Assembly (NCBI RefSeq): GCF_000526995.1
Contig: NZ_AZUI01000001.1
Coordinates: forward strand, 4,382,001-4,446,000
Direction: 5' to 3'
Origin: Lacrimispora indolis DSM 755
GTDB taxonomy: Bacteria; Bacillota; Clostridia; Lachnospirales; Lachnospiraceae
Length of the DNA stretch: 64,000 nucleotides
Of this stretch, positions 33,940-42,794 are shown piece by piece; positions within the stretch are counted from its first letter, which is position 1, and each line of letters begins with the position of its first letter. The notes under the pieces were generated by a model. That model saw only the letters and a program-made list of their open reading frames with translations. It ran no database searches and was not told the origin of the DNA. The translations under genes were made by a program, and so were the position numbers.

Positions 33940-35325
33940 ATGAAATTAAGAAGTGCATTGAAACGGAGCGCTGCTTTCAGCCTGGCAGCAACAATGGTTT
34001 TAAGTACTGCCGGTTGCGGACAATCCAACGGCACAAAGGCCAATGCTGACAGTAAAACAACAACAGAAGCATCCCAGAAATCCAACAGTGACAAGCCATT
34101 TGACGGAGTAACCGTAAAATGGGCATTAACAGATAATGCTGCAACGGCTACTGAAACAAAAGAAATGATAGAATTAATCAAAGAAAAAACAGGTATTAAT
34201 GTAGAATTTTTCATTACTCCCACAGCTAAAGCGGGAGAAATGGACAAGGTGCTTGTAAGCCTGATGGCCGGAGAAGAAATGGATATCGTAAACAGAACTC
34301 CCCTTCAATTAGAGGAATTTTATAAAGCGGCTGTTTTAGAGTCCATTGATGATCTTGCAAAAGCAGATAATTATGATATGGATACTGTGTATGGAGGCCA
34401 AACGGTAAAATTTGAGGATCAGACATATGCAATTCCGGCAGAAAAGGATATTTGGCTGACCTACTATAACAAGAAGATCTTTGATGAAGCAAACGTTCCT
34501 TATCCCACCGCAGAAGGCTGGACCTGGGAAAAATATGTGGAAACAGCCAAGAAGTTAAACAACCCTGATAATAATATCTGGGGCTCCTTTATGAGTGATG
34601 ACGTTGCATGCAACTATATGCAGGCGACCCAAAAGGGCGTGTCCCCTTACAAGGAAGACGGAACCGCTAATTTTGATGATCCGGCATATGCCGATGCCAT
34701 GGAGTGGTTTTTCAGCCTTGGAAATGAATTAAAGATCCAGCCAAACAGCCTGGATCTGGCTTCCGGTACATATCCATACAACTCCTTTATGGTAAATGGA
34801 AACATCGGCATGTACGTATACGGCGGCTGGGTAGCAAGTGCCTTATCTGACAAGGTGAAATATCCCAGAGACTGGGAACTGGGAATTCTTCCCATGCCTT
34901 ATCCGGAAGGTTCTGACCCGTCTTCCCTCACAATTACAAACTGCTATGCAATCCCTAAGACATCCAAGAACAAGGAGGCTGCATTTGAGGCCATCAAAAC
35001 CATTTGTGAAAACAAATATACTTTGGGCTATGGACGTGTTCCTGCCAAGATCTTAACAGAAGATGAAGCAAAAGCCTATATTGAAAGCAGCCTGCTTCCA
35101 AAATTCAAAGATGACAACTTAACAGTAGAAGATTTTATGGCAGGCTGGTTTGACAACAGCAGAGCATACTTGGGAGAAAAGATCATGGGTACTGCTGATA
35201 CAACCATCGGACAGATTTACACCGAGGAAGGTCAGTTATACGGCCAGGGACAGAAGTCACTGGAAGATACCATGAAATCCATTCAGGACAGAGCAAATGA
35301 AGCAATAGAAGAAGCACAGAAATAA
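33940..35325 (+). CDS. Sugar ABC transporter substrate-binding lipoprotein
   Basis: The protein has 461 residues. The signal peptide ends in a lipobox with Cys26 (STAGC), then a Ser/Thr/Asn-rich linker. The family-1 extracellular solute-binding fold follows (VKWALTDNAAT, LAGEEMDIVNR-like region, NGNIGMYVYGGW). It is probably the missing binding protein for the permeases at 27156-28927, although it lies after the enzyme genes. It has its own -10 TATAAT (33904-33909) and AGGAGG, so it may be made in higher amount than the rest. A terminator follows directly. Confidence 0.9.
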   Translation: MKLRSALKRSAAFSLAATMVLSTAGCGQSNGTKANADSKTTTEASQKSNSDKPFDGVTVKWALTDNAATATETKEMIELIKEKTGINVEFFITPTAKAGEMDKVLVSLMAGEEMDIVNRTPLQLEEFYKAAVLESIDDLAKADNYDMDTVYGGQTVKFEDQTYAIPAEKDIWLTYYNKKIFDEANVPYPTAEGWTWEKYVETAKKLNNPDNNIWGSFMSDDVACNYMQATQKGVSPYKEDGTANFDDPAYADAMEWFFSLGNELKIQPNSLDLASGTYPYNSFMVNGNIGMYVYGGWVASALSDKVKYPRDWELGILPMPYPEGSDPSSLTITNCYAIPKTSKNKEAAFEAIKTICENKYTLGYGRVPAKILTEDEAKAYIESSLLPKFKDDNLTVEDFMAGWFDNSRAYLGEKIMGTADTTIGQIYTEEGQLYGQGQKSLEDTMKSIQDRANEAIEEAQK

Positions 35326-35329
35326 TGAG

Positions 35330-35363
35330 AAAGCGCTGCCATGACATTTGGCGGCGCTTTCTT
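35330..35363 (+). terminator. Terminator after the binding-protein gene
   Basis: A 12-bp stem (35330-35341 with 35349-35360, one G-T pair) starts 5 nt after the stop and is followed by CTTTC. The T-run is short, so read-through into the PHP gene is possible. Confidence 0.65.
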
Positions 35364-35399
35364 TCCCCATTGGAAAGAGACGCAGGAAAGGGAAAAGAA

Positions 35400-36398
35400 A
35401 TGGAAGAACGGATTTATCTCCTCCCAAAGGAAGGAGATTTTTATAAGGCAAATATGCACTGCCACACAACGGTCTCAGACGGAAGGCTGACACCTGAGCA
35501 GATCAAAGAGGAATATGAGAAGAGGGGATACCAGATCGTAGCCTATACGGATCTTGGAATGTATTGCCCTCATCCGGAGCTGACTACAAAGGATTTCCTG
35601 GCTCTGGCGGGCTTTGAGGCGGAATTAAAGGAAAATTTCCTGAACGGGGAACAAACTGCTGGAGGAAGCTCTTCCATGATTTTCTATGATTCCGGTCCGG
35701 ATGAAGGGCAGGAGGAAAAAACGGAAATTTACAGGCTGGAAGCAGGAAAGCATGACCGTTCTTACATCAATTCTTATATAAAGAAGATGAATCAGCTTGG
35801 TTTCCTGGCAACCAACAGCCATCCATACCGGTCCATGGAGGGGTATGAGGAATATACAGGGCTTGAAGGGCTTTTTGCCATGGAGATTTATCATTACCGC
35901 AGGGAAATAGAAGGATTAAACGGTTACATTCCCCAGGCCTATGATGAAATGCTGCGGAAGGGTAAGAAGATTTATTGCATGGCATCCGACGGAAACCGGA
36001 ATGAACATCCCATGGGACATCCCTTTTGCGATTCCTTTGGGGGTTTTATAAAGATCAAGACAAAGGAGCTTACCTATCCGGCAGTGATGAAGGCTTTAAA
36101 ACAAGGAGATTTCTACAGCTCCATGGGTCCTGAGATCCATTCCCTCTACATAGAAGGCAGGGACCTGGTGGTAAAGACCAGCCCGGTGGAGAAGATTTAT
36201 GTAAAAACGGAAGGCAGGAACTGCCATATAAAGGCGGCGCCTTTTGGGGAAACTCTGGAAGCGGCCAGGTTTCCCTTAACGGGAAGGGAAGGTTATATCC
36301 GTGTGACCTGCCGCAGTGAAAACGGGCTGTATGCAGATTCCAATGCATATTTCTTAAAGGATCTGCCTTTGGAATTTAATAAAGAGCAGGAGATATGA
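35400..36398 (+). CDS. PHP-domain protein with degenerate metal site (CehA/McbA-like, paralogue 1)
   Basis: The protein has 332 residues. It aligns along its length with the protein at 37689: both start ..RIYLLP..G.FYKAN and share SMGPEI, EGR-LVVKT and the SNAYFL end. H20-x-H22 and a SHPYR His remain, but the usual T-D-H is TDL (50-52) and the late D-D-N-H is S-D-G-N-R. PHP proteins are metal-dependent phosphoesterases; loss of these ligands suggests reduced or changed activity. AGGAAAGGGA precedes ATG 35400; the upstream frame reads through the terminator. It overlaps the transporter gene by four bases. Confidence 0.8.
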   Translation: MEERIYLLPKEGDFYKANMHCHTTVSDGRLTPEQIKEEYEKRGYQIVAYTDLGMYCPHPELTTKDFLALAGFEAELKENFLNGEQTAGGSSSMIFYDSGPDEGQEEKTEIYRLEAGKHDRSYINSYIKKMNQLGFLATNSHPYRSMEGYEEYTGLEGLFAMEIYHYRREIEGLNGYIPQAYDEMLRKGKKIYCMASDGNRNEHPMGHPFCDSFGGFIKIKTKELTYPAVMKALKQGDFYSSMGPEIHSLYIEGRDLVVKTSPVEKIYVKTEGRNCHIKAAPFGETLEAARFPLTGREGYIRVTCRSENGLYADSNAYFLKDLPLEFNKEQEI

Positions 36399-37669
36399 TT
36401 TTGGACAAAAGGGTACAGCAAAAAAAGATCCAATCGGAAAAGGTACAGTCCATGCTGTTCTGGTTATGCTGGACAGCTTATTTTTCCACCTATCTTGGAA
36501 GGCTGAATTATTCCGCTTCTTTAACGGAGATCATCAGGGCAGAAGGATATGAGAAGGGAGCGGCAGGCTTTATAGGAACTGCATTCTTCTTTTCCTATGG
36601 CCTTGGGCAGCTTTTCAGCGGAGTGATGGGAGATAAGAAAAAACCTTACAAAATGATTTTTATAGGAGTTCTTGGTTCCGGAATCTGCAATGGGGCGATG
36701 GGATTGTCAGGAGCCGTCTGGCAGATGGCTGTAGTGTGGTGCATCAATGGCTTGTTCCAGTCCCTGATCTGGTCGCCCATCATTAAATTGTTTTCCGACT
36801 GGATTCCCACAGGCAGCCAGAAAAAATTCTGCGTCAACATCAACAGCAGCGTCCCTGTGGGCACCTTTGCAGCATACGGGCTGACCGCCCTCATTATATG
36901 GAAATTCCACTGGAGAACGGTTTTTTTCTTTTCTTCCCTGTGTCTGGCGGCTATCAGCGTGATCTGGTATGCGGGCAGCCGAAAGATAAAGCGGGATGTG
37001 GAAGAAAACGGGATTATGGAAGAACCGGTCTTTATTTCACAGGATAAAAAACAGACGGACGCCTCCATGTGGAAACTGATTCTGGCCTCAGGGATGATAT
37101 ACTTTTGTTTTGGGCTGATGTTCCAGGGAGTGTTAAAGGATGGCGTGACCACCTGGATCCCCACCTACATCCGGGAGGAGTTTCATATGGAATCCGTAAT
37201 TTCCATCATCAGCACCACCGTTATACCGGTTTTTAATTTAAGCGGCGTTTATATGGCCTCTGTTGCCAACCGGAAGATTTTTAAAAGCGAAATCGCCACT
37301 TCTGCTTCATTTTTTGCCTTATGTGCTGCAGCACTGTTTTTATTGCGGCTCTATAAGGGAGAATCCGTATTAACCGTACTGGTTTTATTTGGCATGGCGA
37401 CCACGGCAATGATGGCGGTGAACACCATGCTGGTCAGCATGGTGCCCATATATTTTGCTCCTTACGGGAAATCCTCCACGGCTTCCGGGGTTTTAAATTC
37501 CTCTGCTTATGCGGGAGGAGCAATGTCTGCCTACGGGATCGGAGTATTGTCTGAACAGGTGGGATGGGATGCTACCATTTTGATTTGGATCATTATTGCC
37601 ATTTTGGGGGCGGCGGTATGCTGGGCGGGAAAAGCCCGGTGGAAACGGTTTCTGCAAAATGGCATCTAA
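36395..37669 (+). CDS. MFS transporter, organophosphate:phosphate antiporter (GlpT/UhpT)-like
   Basis: The protein has 424 residues and about 12 membrane helices. The N-terminal YLGRLNYSA, GLGQLFSGVMGD and the signature loop between helices 2 and 3 resemble the OPA family (GlpT/UhpT). Known members exchange sugar phosphates or glycerol phosphate for Pi; the substrate here is unknown. It lies between two paralogous PHP genes, overlapping the first by ATGA and followed by the second after 19 bp, which suggests uptake of a phosphorylated compound that the PHP proteins handle. Confidence 0.8.
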   Translation: MILDKRVQQKKIQSEKVQSMLFWLCWTAYFSTYLGRLNYSASLTEIIRAEGYEKGAAGFIGTAFFFSYGLGQLFSGVMGDKKKPYKMIFIGVLGSGICNGAMGLSGAVWQMAVVWCINGLFQSLIWSPIIKLFSDWIPTGSQKKFCVNINSSVPVGTFAAYGLTALIIWKFHWRTVFFFSSLCLAAISVIWYAGSRKIKRDVEENGIMEEPVFISQDKKQTDASMWKLILASGMIYFCFGLMFQGVLKDGVTTWIPTYIREEFHMESVISIISTTVIPVFNLSGVYMASVANRKIFKSEIATSASFFALCAAALFLLRLYKGESVLTVLVLFGMATTAMMAVNTMLVSMVPIYFAPYGKSSTASGVLNSSAYAGGAMSAYGIGVLSEQVGWDATILIWIIIAILGAAVCWAGKARWKRFLQNGI

Positions 37670-37688
37670 GGGATGGGAGGAAAATAAG

Positions 37689-38663
37689 TTGGAAAACAGA
37701 ATTTATTTATTGCCTGAGACAGGAAGATTTTATAAAGCAAACCTTCACAGCCATACGGTTGTATCAGACGGAAGGATGACGCCGGAAGAGGCGAAGGAAA
37801 ATTATAAAAAGCGTGGATACCAGATCATGGCATTTACGGATCACAGGATATACCGGAATCATGAGGAATTAAACGATGAGGAATTCCTGACCCTTGCAGC
37901 CGTAGAGGTGGATATGAATGAGGCGGGACCGGACCGGCTGCGGCCAAAGGATAAGACGTATCATATAAATTTGTATGATACAAAGCCGGAATATGAGCGG
38001 GCCAGGAAGGAACAGGGAATCTGCCCGGAATGTAAGTATGGGGATTTTGATTACATCAACAGGTATCTGGAGGAGATGAAGGAGCTGGGGTTTCTTTCCT
38101 GCTATAACCACCCTTACTGGTCCTTGCAAAATTATGACGATTACAAGGGCTTAAACGGGCTTTTTGCCATGGAAATCTACAATTATGGGTGTGAGCATGA
38201 CGGGCTGTACGGTTATAACCCTCAGGCTTATGATGATATGCTTTGTTTAGGCAAAAGGCTGTGGTGTATGGCCACGGATGACAATCACAACAGTTATCCT
38301 TTTGACAATCCCCTGTGCGACTCCTTCGGGGGCTTTACCATGATAAAGGCGGAAGCTTTAAGCTATGCTGCTGTTGTAAATGCGCTGGTAAATGGCCATT
38401 TCTACAGCTCCATGGGACCGGAGATAAAAGAGATTTATGCGGAAGGCAGGGAGTTGGTGGTGAAGACCGGGCCTGTCCAGGCTATCTGCGGGATCACGGA
38501 TATGGGAAGGACCTGCCGAAGGGCGGCAGTCCGGGGGGAGAGCATTAGGGAAGCAAGGTTTCCCCTCCATGGGAATGAAGCCTATATCCGTGTAGAATGC
38601 AAGGATGAGAAGGGGCTTTTTGCCAACAGCAATGCATATTTTCTTTCTGATATGGTATTTTAA
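37689..38663 (+). CDS. PHP-domain metal-dependent phosphoesterase (CehA/McbA-like, paralogue 2)
   Basis: The protein has 324 residues. The full PHP ligand set is present: H20-x-H22 (NLHSH), FTDH (49-52), a YNHPYW His and ATDDNHN. This makes it the probable active member of the pair with 35400. The start is TTG at 37689, eight bases after GGGAGG; the longer frame only reads out of the transporter gene. It has no signal peptide. It ends six bases before the convergent HD gene with no terminator between them, so the two transcripts may overlap. Confidence 0.85.
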   Translation: MENRIYLLPETGRFYKANLHSHTVVSDGRMTPEEAKENYKKRGYQIMAFTDHRIYRNHEELNDEEFLTLAAVEVDMNEAGPDRLRPKDKTYHINLYDTKPEYERARKEQGICPECKYGDFDYINRYLEEMKELGFLSCYNHPYWSLQNYDDYKGLNGLFAMEIYNYGCEHDGLYGYNPQAYDDMLCLGKRLWCMATDDNHNSYPFDNPLCDSFGGFTMIKAEALSYAAVVNALVNGHFYSSMGPEIKEIYAEGRELVVKTGPVQAICGITDMGRTCRRAAVRGESIREARFPLHGNEAYIRVECKDEKGLFANSNAYFLSDMVF

Positions 38664-38669
38664 AAGGAT

Positions 38670-39170
38670 TTAAAGAGACTTCCCTGTATCAAACATGGTC
38701 CTGCAAAGCCACTTACCTGTCTCTGTGCGAAAAATCTTATTGAAAGCTGACCTGATAGAATCTGCATTCATTTGATCTTCATACATGTTTACAAGAAAGT
38801 CTGCTTCTACAAGTATCTGATAATCAAGGCCATCTATTCCATGATATGTATGGTGATGGCCTACCAGGTAACAAACTCTTTCAATTACCTCCTTTTGATA
38901 CCCCAGTCCGGCAAGCAGCGTTTCAGCGGCCGGAGGTCCTTCCAGCTCCTGGTATTTTCCGCCGGAGCTTCCGTATTTTTCTTCTGACGCCTTAATCCCG
39001 ATGTCATGGACAATGGCCGCAGTCTCTAAAATAAACTGTGTTTCCTCGCTGATTTTTTCTTCCATTCCAATCAGGCGGGCAAAACTGTGAACTTTTATGA
39101 AATGCTGGATTCGTTTTGGGTCTCCCTGATAAAATGCTGTCATTTCCATGATGAGTTGTTCTGTATTCAT
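38670..39170 (-). CDS. HD-domain phosphohydrolase-like protein
   Basis: The protein has 166 residues. HD-superfamily ligands are visible: H23/H28 region, VHDIG (H55-D56), GHHHTYHG and the distal Asp in LVEADFLVN. It resembles small cytoplasmic HD hydrolases acting on nucleotides or phosphorylated metabolites. AGGAGG lies upstream of the ATG at 39170. It is transcribed opposite to its neighbours and overlaps the 3' region of the PHP gene transcript. The substrate is unknown. Confidence 0.8.
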   Translation of the reverse strand: MNTEQLIMEMTAFYQGDPKRIQHFIKVHSFARLIGMEEKISEETQFILETAAIVHDIGIKASEEKYGSSGGKYQELEGPPAAETLLAGLGYQKEVIERVCYLVGHHHTYHGIDGLDYQILVEADFLVNMYEDQMNADSIRSAFNKIFRTETGKWLCRTMFDTGKSL

Positions 39171-39270
39171 ATGAACCTCCTGTTTCTGCAGCTATTCTTC
39201 CGATTATTATAGCATAAGGCCATTTTTCGTTAAAGATATATCAAAAAAAATATTTTATGGGCACGGGTAA

Positions 39271-39402
39271 TTGAAAAAAAATCTCAAGTATGGTATGCTT
39301 TTATCATAGCAGCATCCTGACACCAAAAATCCGGTTTGAGGTAGAAGGTTCGGCACTTGAGAGATTGTTTATTTTGCCGCGCCTTTATGGCGCGGTTTTT
39401 TT
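39271..39402 (+). ncRNA. Terminated leader or small RNA upstream of the TM1266/hydG genes
   Basis: TTGAAA (39271-39276), 17 nt and an extended -10 TGGTATGCT (TATGCT 39294-39299) form a promoter. About 95 nt later an intrinsic terminator (GCCGCGCC/GGCGCGGT and TTTTTTT, 39375-39402) precedes the TM1266-type gene. The RNA between contains GACACC and GAGGTAGAAGG segments but fits no riboswitch class that I recognise. TCTCAAGT (39281-39288) and ACTTGAGA (39354-39361) are complementary, but the first lies in the promoter spacer. It may be an attenuator or a stand-alone RNA. Confidence 0.55.
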
Positions 39403-39444
39403 GTTTCACAAAGCAGAAATCCAAAATAATAAAACGGAGGAAAG

Positions 39445-39699
39445 ATGATGGAAACCAGAATTGCAGTAATCGGTATCGTGGTAGAAGAGGAAGAATCCGT
39501 GGAATTACTCAATGACATCCTTCACGAGTACCGGCAGCACATCATTGGCCGCATGGGCATCCCTTATCCCAAAAAACAGGTGAGCATCATCAGTATTGCA
39601 GTGGATGCGCCCCAGAGCATTATTTCCGCCCTGACCGGAAAGATCGGAAAATTAAAGGGAATCAGTTCCAAAACGGCCTATCAGGGAAAACAGGCATAA
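39445..39699 (+). CDS. TM1266-type iron-only hydrogenase system regulator
   Basis: This 84-residue protein is similar along its length to the TM1266 family, ferredoxin-fold proteins related to the ACT/NikR C-terminal domain: an RIAVIGIVVEE start, LL-NDILHEYRQHIIGRMGIPY and ISIAVDAPQSIISALTGKIG. They co-occur with [FeFe]-hydrogenase maturation genes. No DNA-binding domain is present, so any regulation would be indirect. GGAGG precedes ATG 39445 (39448 is also possible). It is followed by hydG after 85 bp. Confidence 0.88.
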   Translation: MMETRIAVIGIVVEEEESVELLNDILHEYRQHIIGRMGIPYPKKQVSIISIAVDAPQSIISALTGKIGKLKGISSKTAYQGKQA

Positions 39700-39784
39700 A
39701 AAAGCTGTTTTAAAAGGCAAAACCTTATGATAATAATAACTGACGGAGAAGCAGAAGCTGACCCAAAAGAAAGGAAGTAACATT

Positions 39785-41200
39785 ATGTATGATCCAAAAT
39801 CCCTAAAAGCGGAAGAGTTCATTTCCCATGAAGAAATTCTTGAAACGCTTGACTATGCGGAGAAAAACAAAGCCAATGGAGAACTGATCGATCAGATCAT
39901 CGCCAAGGCAAGGCTGGCAAAGGGCCTGACCCACCGGGAGGCATCTGTCCTTCTGGCCTGTGAGATCCCGGAAAAAATACAGGAAGTCTATGATCTGGCA
40001 GAACAGATCAAAAAGGATTTCTATGGAAGCCGTATCGTTATGTTTGCTCCTCTTTATTTATCCAACTACTGCGTAAATGGCTGCACCTACTGTCCATACC
40101 ACTTAAAAAATAAACACATCGCCAGAAAAAAGCTGACCATGGAAGAGGTGGAAAGGGAAGTCATTGCCCTTCAGGACATGGGCCATAAGCGGCTTGCCAT
40201 TGAAGCAGGAGAGGATCCTGTAAATAATCCCATGGAATATATCCTGGATTGCATCAAAACCATATATTCCATCAAGCACAAAAACGGGGCCATCCGCCGG
40301 GTCAATATAAACATTGCAGCTACCACGGTAGAAAATTACCGGAAGCTGAAAGAGGCGGAAATCGGGACCTATATTCTCTTTCAGGAAACCTATCATAAAG
40401 AAAGCTATGAAAAGCTTCATCCCACAGGTCCCAAACACGACTACGCCTACCACACCGAGGCCATGGACCGGGCCATGGAGGGCGGCATTGACGACGTAGG
40501 TCTGGGCGTTCTCTTTGGATTGGAGCTGTACCAGTATGAATTTGCAGGGCTTTTGATGCATGCGGAGCATTTGGAGGCAGTTCATGGGGTAGGACCTCAT
40601 ACCATTAGTGTTCCACGCATCAAGAAGGCAGATGACATTGATCCGGAGGCCTTTGACAATGGGATCGATGATGAAATATTTGCAAAGCTCTGCGCCCTGA
40701 TCCGGATTTCAGTCCCCTATACGGGAATGATCGTTTCCACCAGGGAAAGCCAGGCGGTAAGGGAAAAGGTGATCCGGCTGGGCGTATCCCAGATCAGCGG
40801 AGGCTCCAGAACCAGCGTGGGAGGCTACCAGGAGGAAATCCGCCCTACGGACACAGAGCAGTTTGACGTATCGGACCAGCGTTCCCTGGATGAAGTGGTT
40901 CACTGGCTCATGGACATGGGCTATATCCCTTCCTTTTGTACTGCCTGTTACCGGGAAGGACGTACGGGAGACCGTTTTATGAGCCTTTGCAAAAGCGGTC
41001 AGATCCAGAACTGCTGCCAGCCTAATGCCTTGATGACATTAAAGGAATATCTGATAGATTACGCTTCAGAGGATACAAGAAGGATCGGTGAAACCCTGAT
41101 TACGGCGGAATTAAACCACATTCCAAAGGAGAAGGTCCGCCTGATCTGTGAGGATCATTTAGAGAACATAGAAAATGGGATCAGGGATTTCCGGTTCTGA
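39785..41200 (+). CDS. hydG: [FeFe]-hydrogenase H-cluster maturase HydG (radical SAM)
   Basis: The protein has 471 residues. The radical SAM cluster motif is C96-x3-C100-x2-C103 (CVNGCTYC). The C-terminal cluster motif is C385-x2-C388-x22-C411, typical for HydG. HydG cleaves tyrosine to give the CO and cyanide ligands of the H-cluster. AAGGAAG lies upstream of the ATG. Its partner HydF is encoded 75 bp downstream. HydE and the hydrogenase genes are not in the window. Confidence 0.96.
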   Translation: MYDPKSLKAEEFISHEEILETLDYAEKNKANGELIDQIIAKARLAKGLTHREASVLLACEIPEKIQEVYDLAEQIKKDFYGSRIVMFAPLYLSNYCVNGCTYCPYHLKNKHIARKKLTMEEVEREVIALQDMGHKRLAIEAGEDPVNNPMEYILDCIKTIYSIKHKNGAIRRVNINIAATTVENYRKLKEAEIGTYILFQETYHKESYEKLHPTGPKHDYAYHTEAMDRAMEGGIDDVGLGVLFGLELYQYEFAGLLMHAEHLEAVHGVGPHTISVPRIKKADDIDPEAFDNGIDDEIFAKLCALIRISVPYTGMIVSTRESQAVREKVIRLGVSQISGGSRTSVGGYQEEIRPTDTEQFDVSDQRSLDEVVHWLMDMGYIPSFCTACYREGRTGDRFMSLCKSGQIQNCCQPNALMTLKEYLIDYASEDTRRIGETLITAELNHIPKEKVRLICEDHLENIENGIRDFRF

Positions 41201-41284
41201 CCCTGCGGGCAGCGGCCAAGGCCGGACAAGTCTGGTATAAGCCGTCTGCTATGGCAAAAATTAACAATAGAAGAGGTGATAACC

Positions 41285-42481
41285 ATGGGACTAAATGAAA
41301 CACCATCCTCTGAGCGGGTGCATATCGGCTTTTTCGGCCTCCGCAATGCAGGAAAATCAAGCGTTGTTAATGCAGTGACAGGACAGGAGCTGTCCGTTGT
41401 GTCCGAGGTGAAAGGGACTACCACGGATCCGGTTTACAAATCCATGGAGCTTCTCCCAATGGGACCGGTGGTCATCATTGATACGCCGGGCTTTGATGAT
41501 GAAGGCTCTTTGGGAGAGATGCGGGTAAGGAAAACCAAGCAGATATTAAACCGGGCCGACTGTGCGGTTCTGGTCGTGGATGGAACTGTTGGAAAGACTA
41601 AAACCGATGAAGAACTGATCCGTTTGTTTCAGGAAAAGAAGATCCCTTATGTGGTCGCTTATAATAAATGTGATTTAACAGGAGATCAGAACTATGAGGA
41701 CGGACTTTCTGTCAGCGCGTCCCTTGGCCTGTTTATCCAGGAATTAAAGGAACGGATCGGAAGCCTTGTAAACACCGGGGATACAAAGCTGAGAATTGTG
41801 GGAGATTTACTGAATCCATACGATCTGGTGGTTTTGGTAATTCCCATTGATAAGGCTGCACCAAAAGGACGTCTTATCCTGCCTCAGCAGCAGGCGATCC
41901 GGGACATTCTGGAGGCGGGAGGCATATCCGTCGTAGTGCGTGAAACGGAATTAAAGGAAACCCTGGAAAGGCTGGGAACCAGGCCAAATCTTGTCATTAC
42001 GGACAGCCAGGCGTTTGAGCAGGTAAATAAGGATACTCCGGAAGAGATCCTTCTCACATCCTTTTCCATCCTCATGGCAAGGTATAAGGGCTTTTTAGAG
42101 GACTCCGTAAAAGGAGTGGCTGCTATGGGCGATTTAAAGGATGGGGATAAGATCCTGATTTCCGAAGGCTGTACCCATCACAGACAGTGTGATGATATTG
42201 GGACCGTAAAGCTTCCCCGCTGGCTTCGGCAGCATACGGGAAAAGAGCTTTTGATAGAAACGTCCTCCGGACGGGAATTTCCCGATGACTTATCGTCCTA
42301 TAAGCTGATCATTCACTGCGGCGGCTGCATGTTAAATGAACGGGAGATGGAATACCGGAGAAAGTGTGCGGCGGATGCAGGAGTGGCCTTTACCAATTAT
42401 GGAATTGCCATCGCTTATATGAAGGGGATTTTAAAAAGGAGCATTGAGGTATTCCCTCATCTTAATGAGCTGCTGCCTTAA
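41285..42481 (+). CDS. hydF: [FeFe]-hydrogenase H-cluster maturation GTPase HydF
   Basis: The protein has 398 residues. The N-terminal GTPase has GLRNAGKSS (18-26), GTTTDP, DTPGFDD and NKCD. The C-terminal part has the Fe-S ligands C-x-H (GCTHHR) and H-C-x2-C (IHCGGCM), in the HydF arrangement. HydF is the scaffold on which the diiron subcluster is built and passed to the hydrogenase. AGAGGTG precedes ATG 41285; the GTG at 41276 lies in that RBS. It follows hydG in one probable operon. Confidence 0.95.
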   Translation: MGLNETPSSERVHIGFFGLRNAGKSSVVNAVTGQELSVVSEVKGTTTDPVYKSMELLPMGPVVIIDTPGFDDEGSLGEMRVRKTKQILNRADCAVLVVDGTVGKTKTDEELIRLFQEKKIPYVVAYNKCDLTGDQNYEDGLSVSASLGLFIQELKERIGSLVNTGDTKLRIVGDLLNPYDLVVLVIPIDKAAPKGRLILPQQQAIRDILEAGGISVVVRETELKETLERLGTRPNLVITDSQAFEQVNKDTPEEILLTSFSILMARYKGFLEDSVKGVAAMGDLKDGDKILISEGCTHHRQCDDIGTVKLPRWLRQHTGKELLIETSSGREFPDDLSSYKLIIHCGGCMLNEREMEYRRKCAADAGVAFTNYGIAIAYMKGILKRSIEVFPHLNELLP

Positions 42482-42549
42482 CAGGATATCACTTTCCTTT
42501 GTCAGTATCTCACAAACGTTAAGAGTTTGTGTAAATATGTTTGTTCATG

Positions 42550-42735
42550 TTGACTTGTGGGCATGCTTATGATATGGTAATAAAAGCCAGATATAGAGGA
42601 ACAGTCATCATGGGGTAGCTGAAAAAGCCTTGATTTTATTGGCTGCAGTGAAATCAATATCCGGAACGGTAATGTTCCGGTTTTATTTGAAAAGACAAGA
42701 CCTGTGTCCTGGTTTAGGAGCAGGTCTTGTTTTTC
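42550..42735 (+). ncRNA. Unassigned leader with two tandem terminators upstream of oadB
   Basis: The promoter is TTGACT (42550-42555), 17 nt and TATGGT (42573-42578). The RNA has a GGGGTAGC-rich segment and a TTGATTT/AAATCAA helix (42632-42655 region), then terminator 1 (42661-42667 with 42674-42680, TTTTATTT) and terminator 2 (42697-42705 with 42722-42730, TTTTT). The layout fits an attenuation leader for the Na+-pump genes, but the class is not recognised. Terminator 2 could also end the hydG-hydF transcript. Confidence 0.55.
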
Positions 42736-42794
42736 GGTTGCTTAAGATGATTTTGCCGGCATAAGAAAAGCACAAACGTGAAGGGAGCTAAAAA

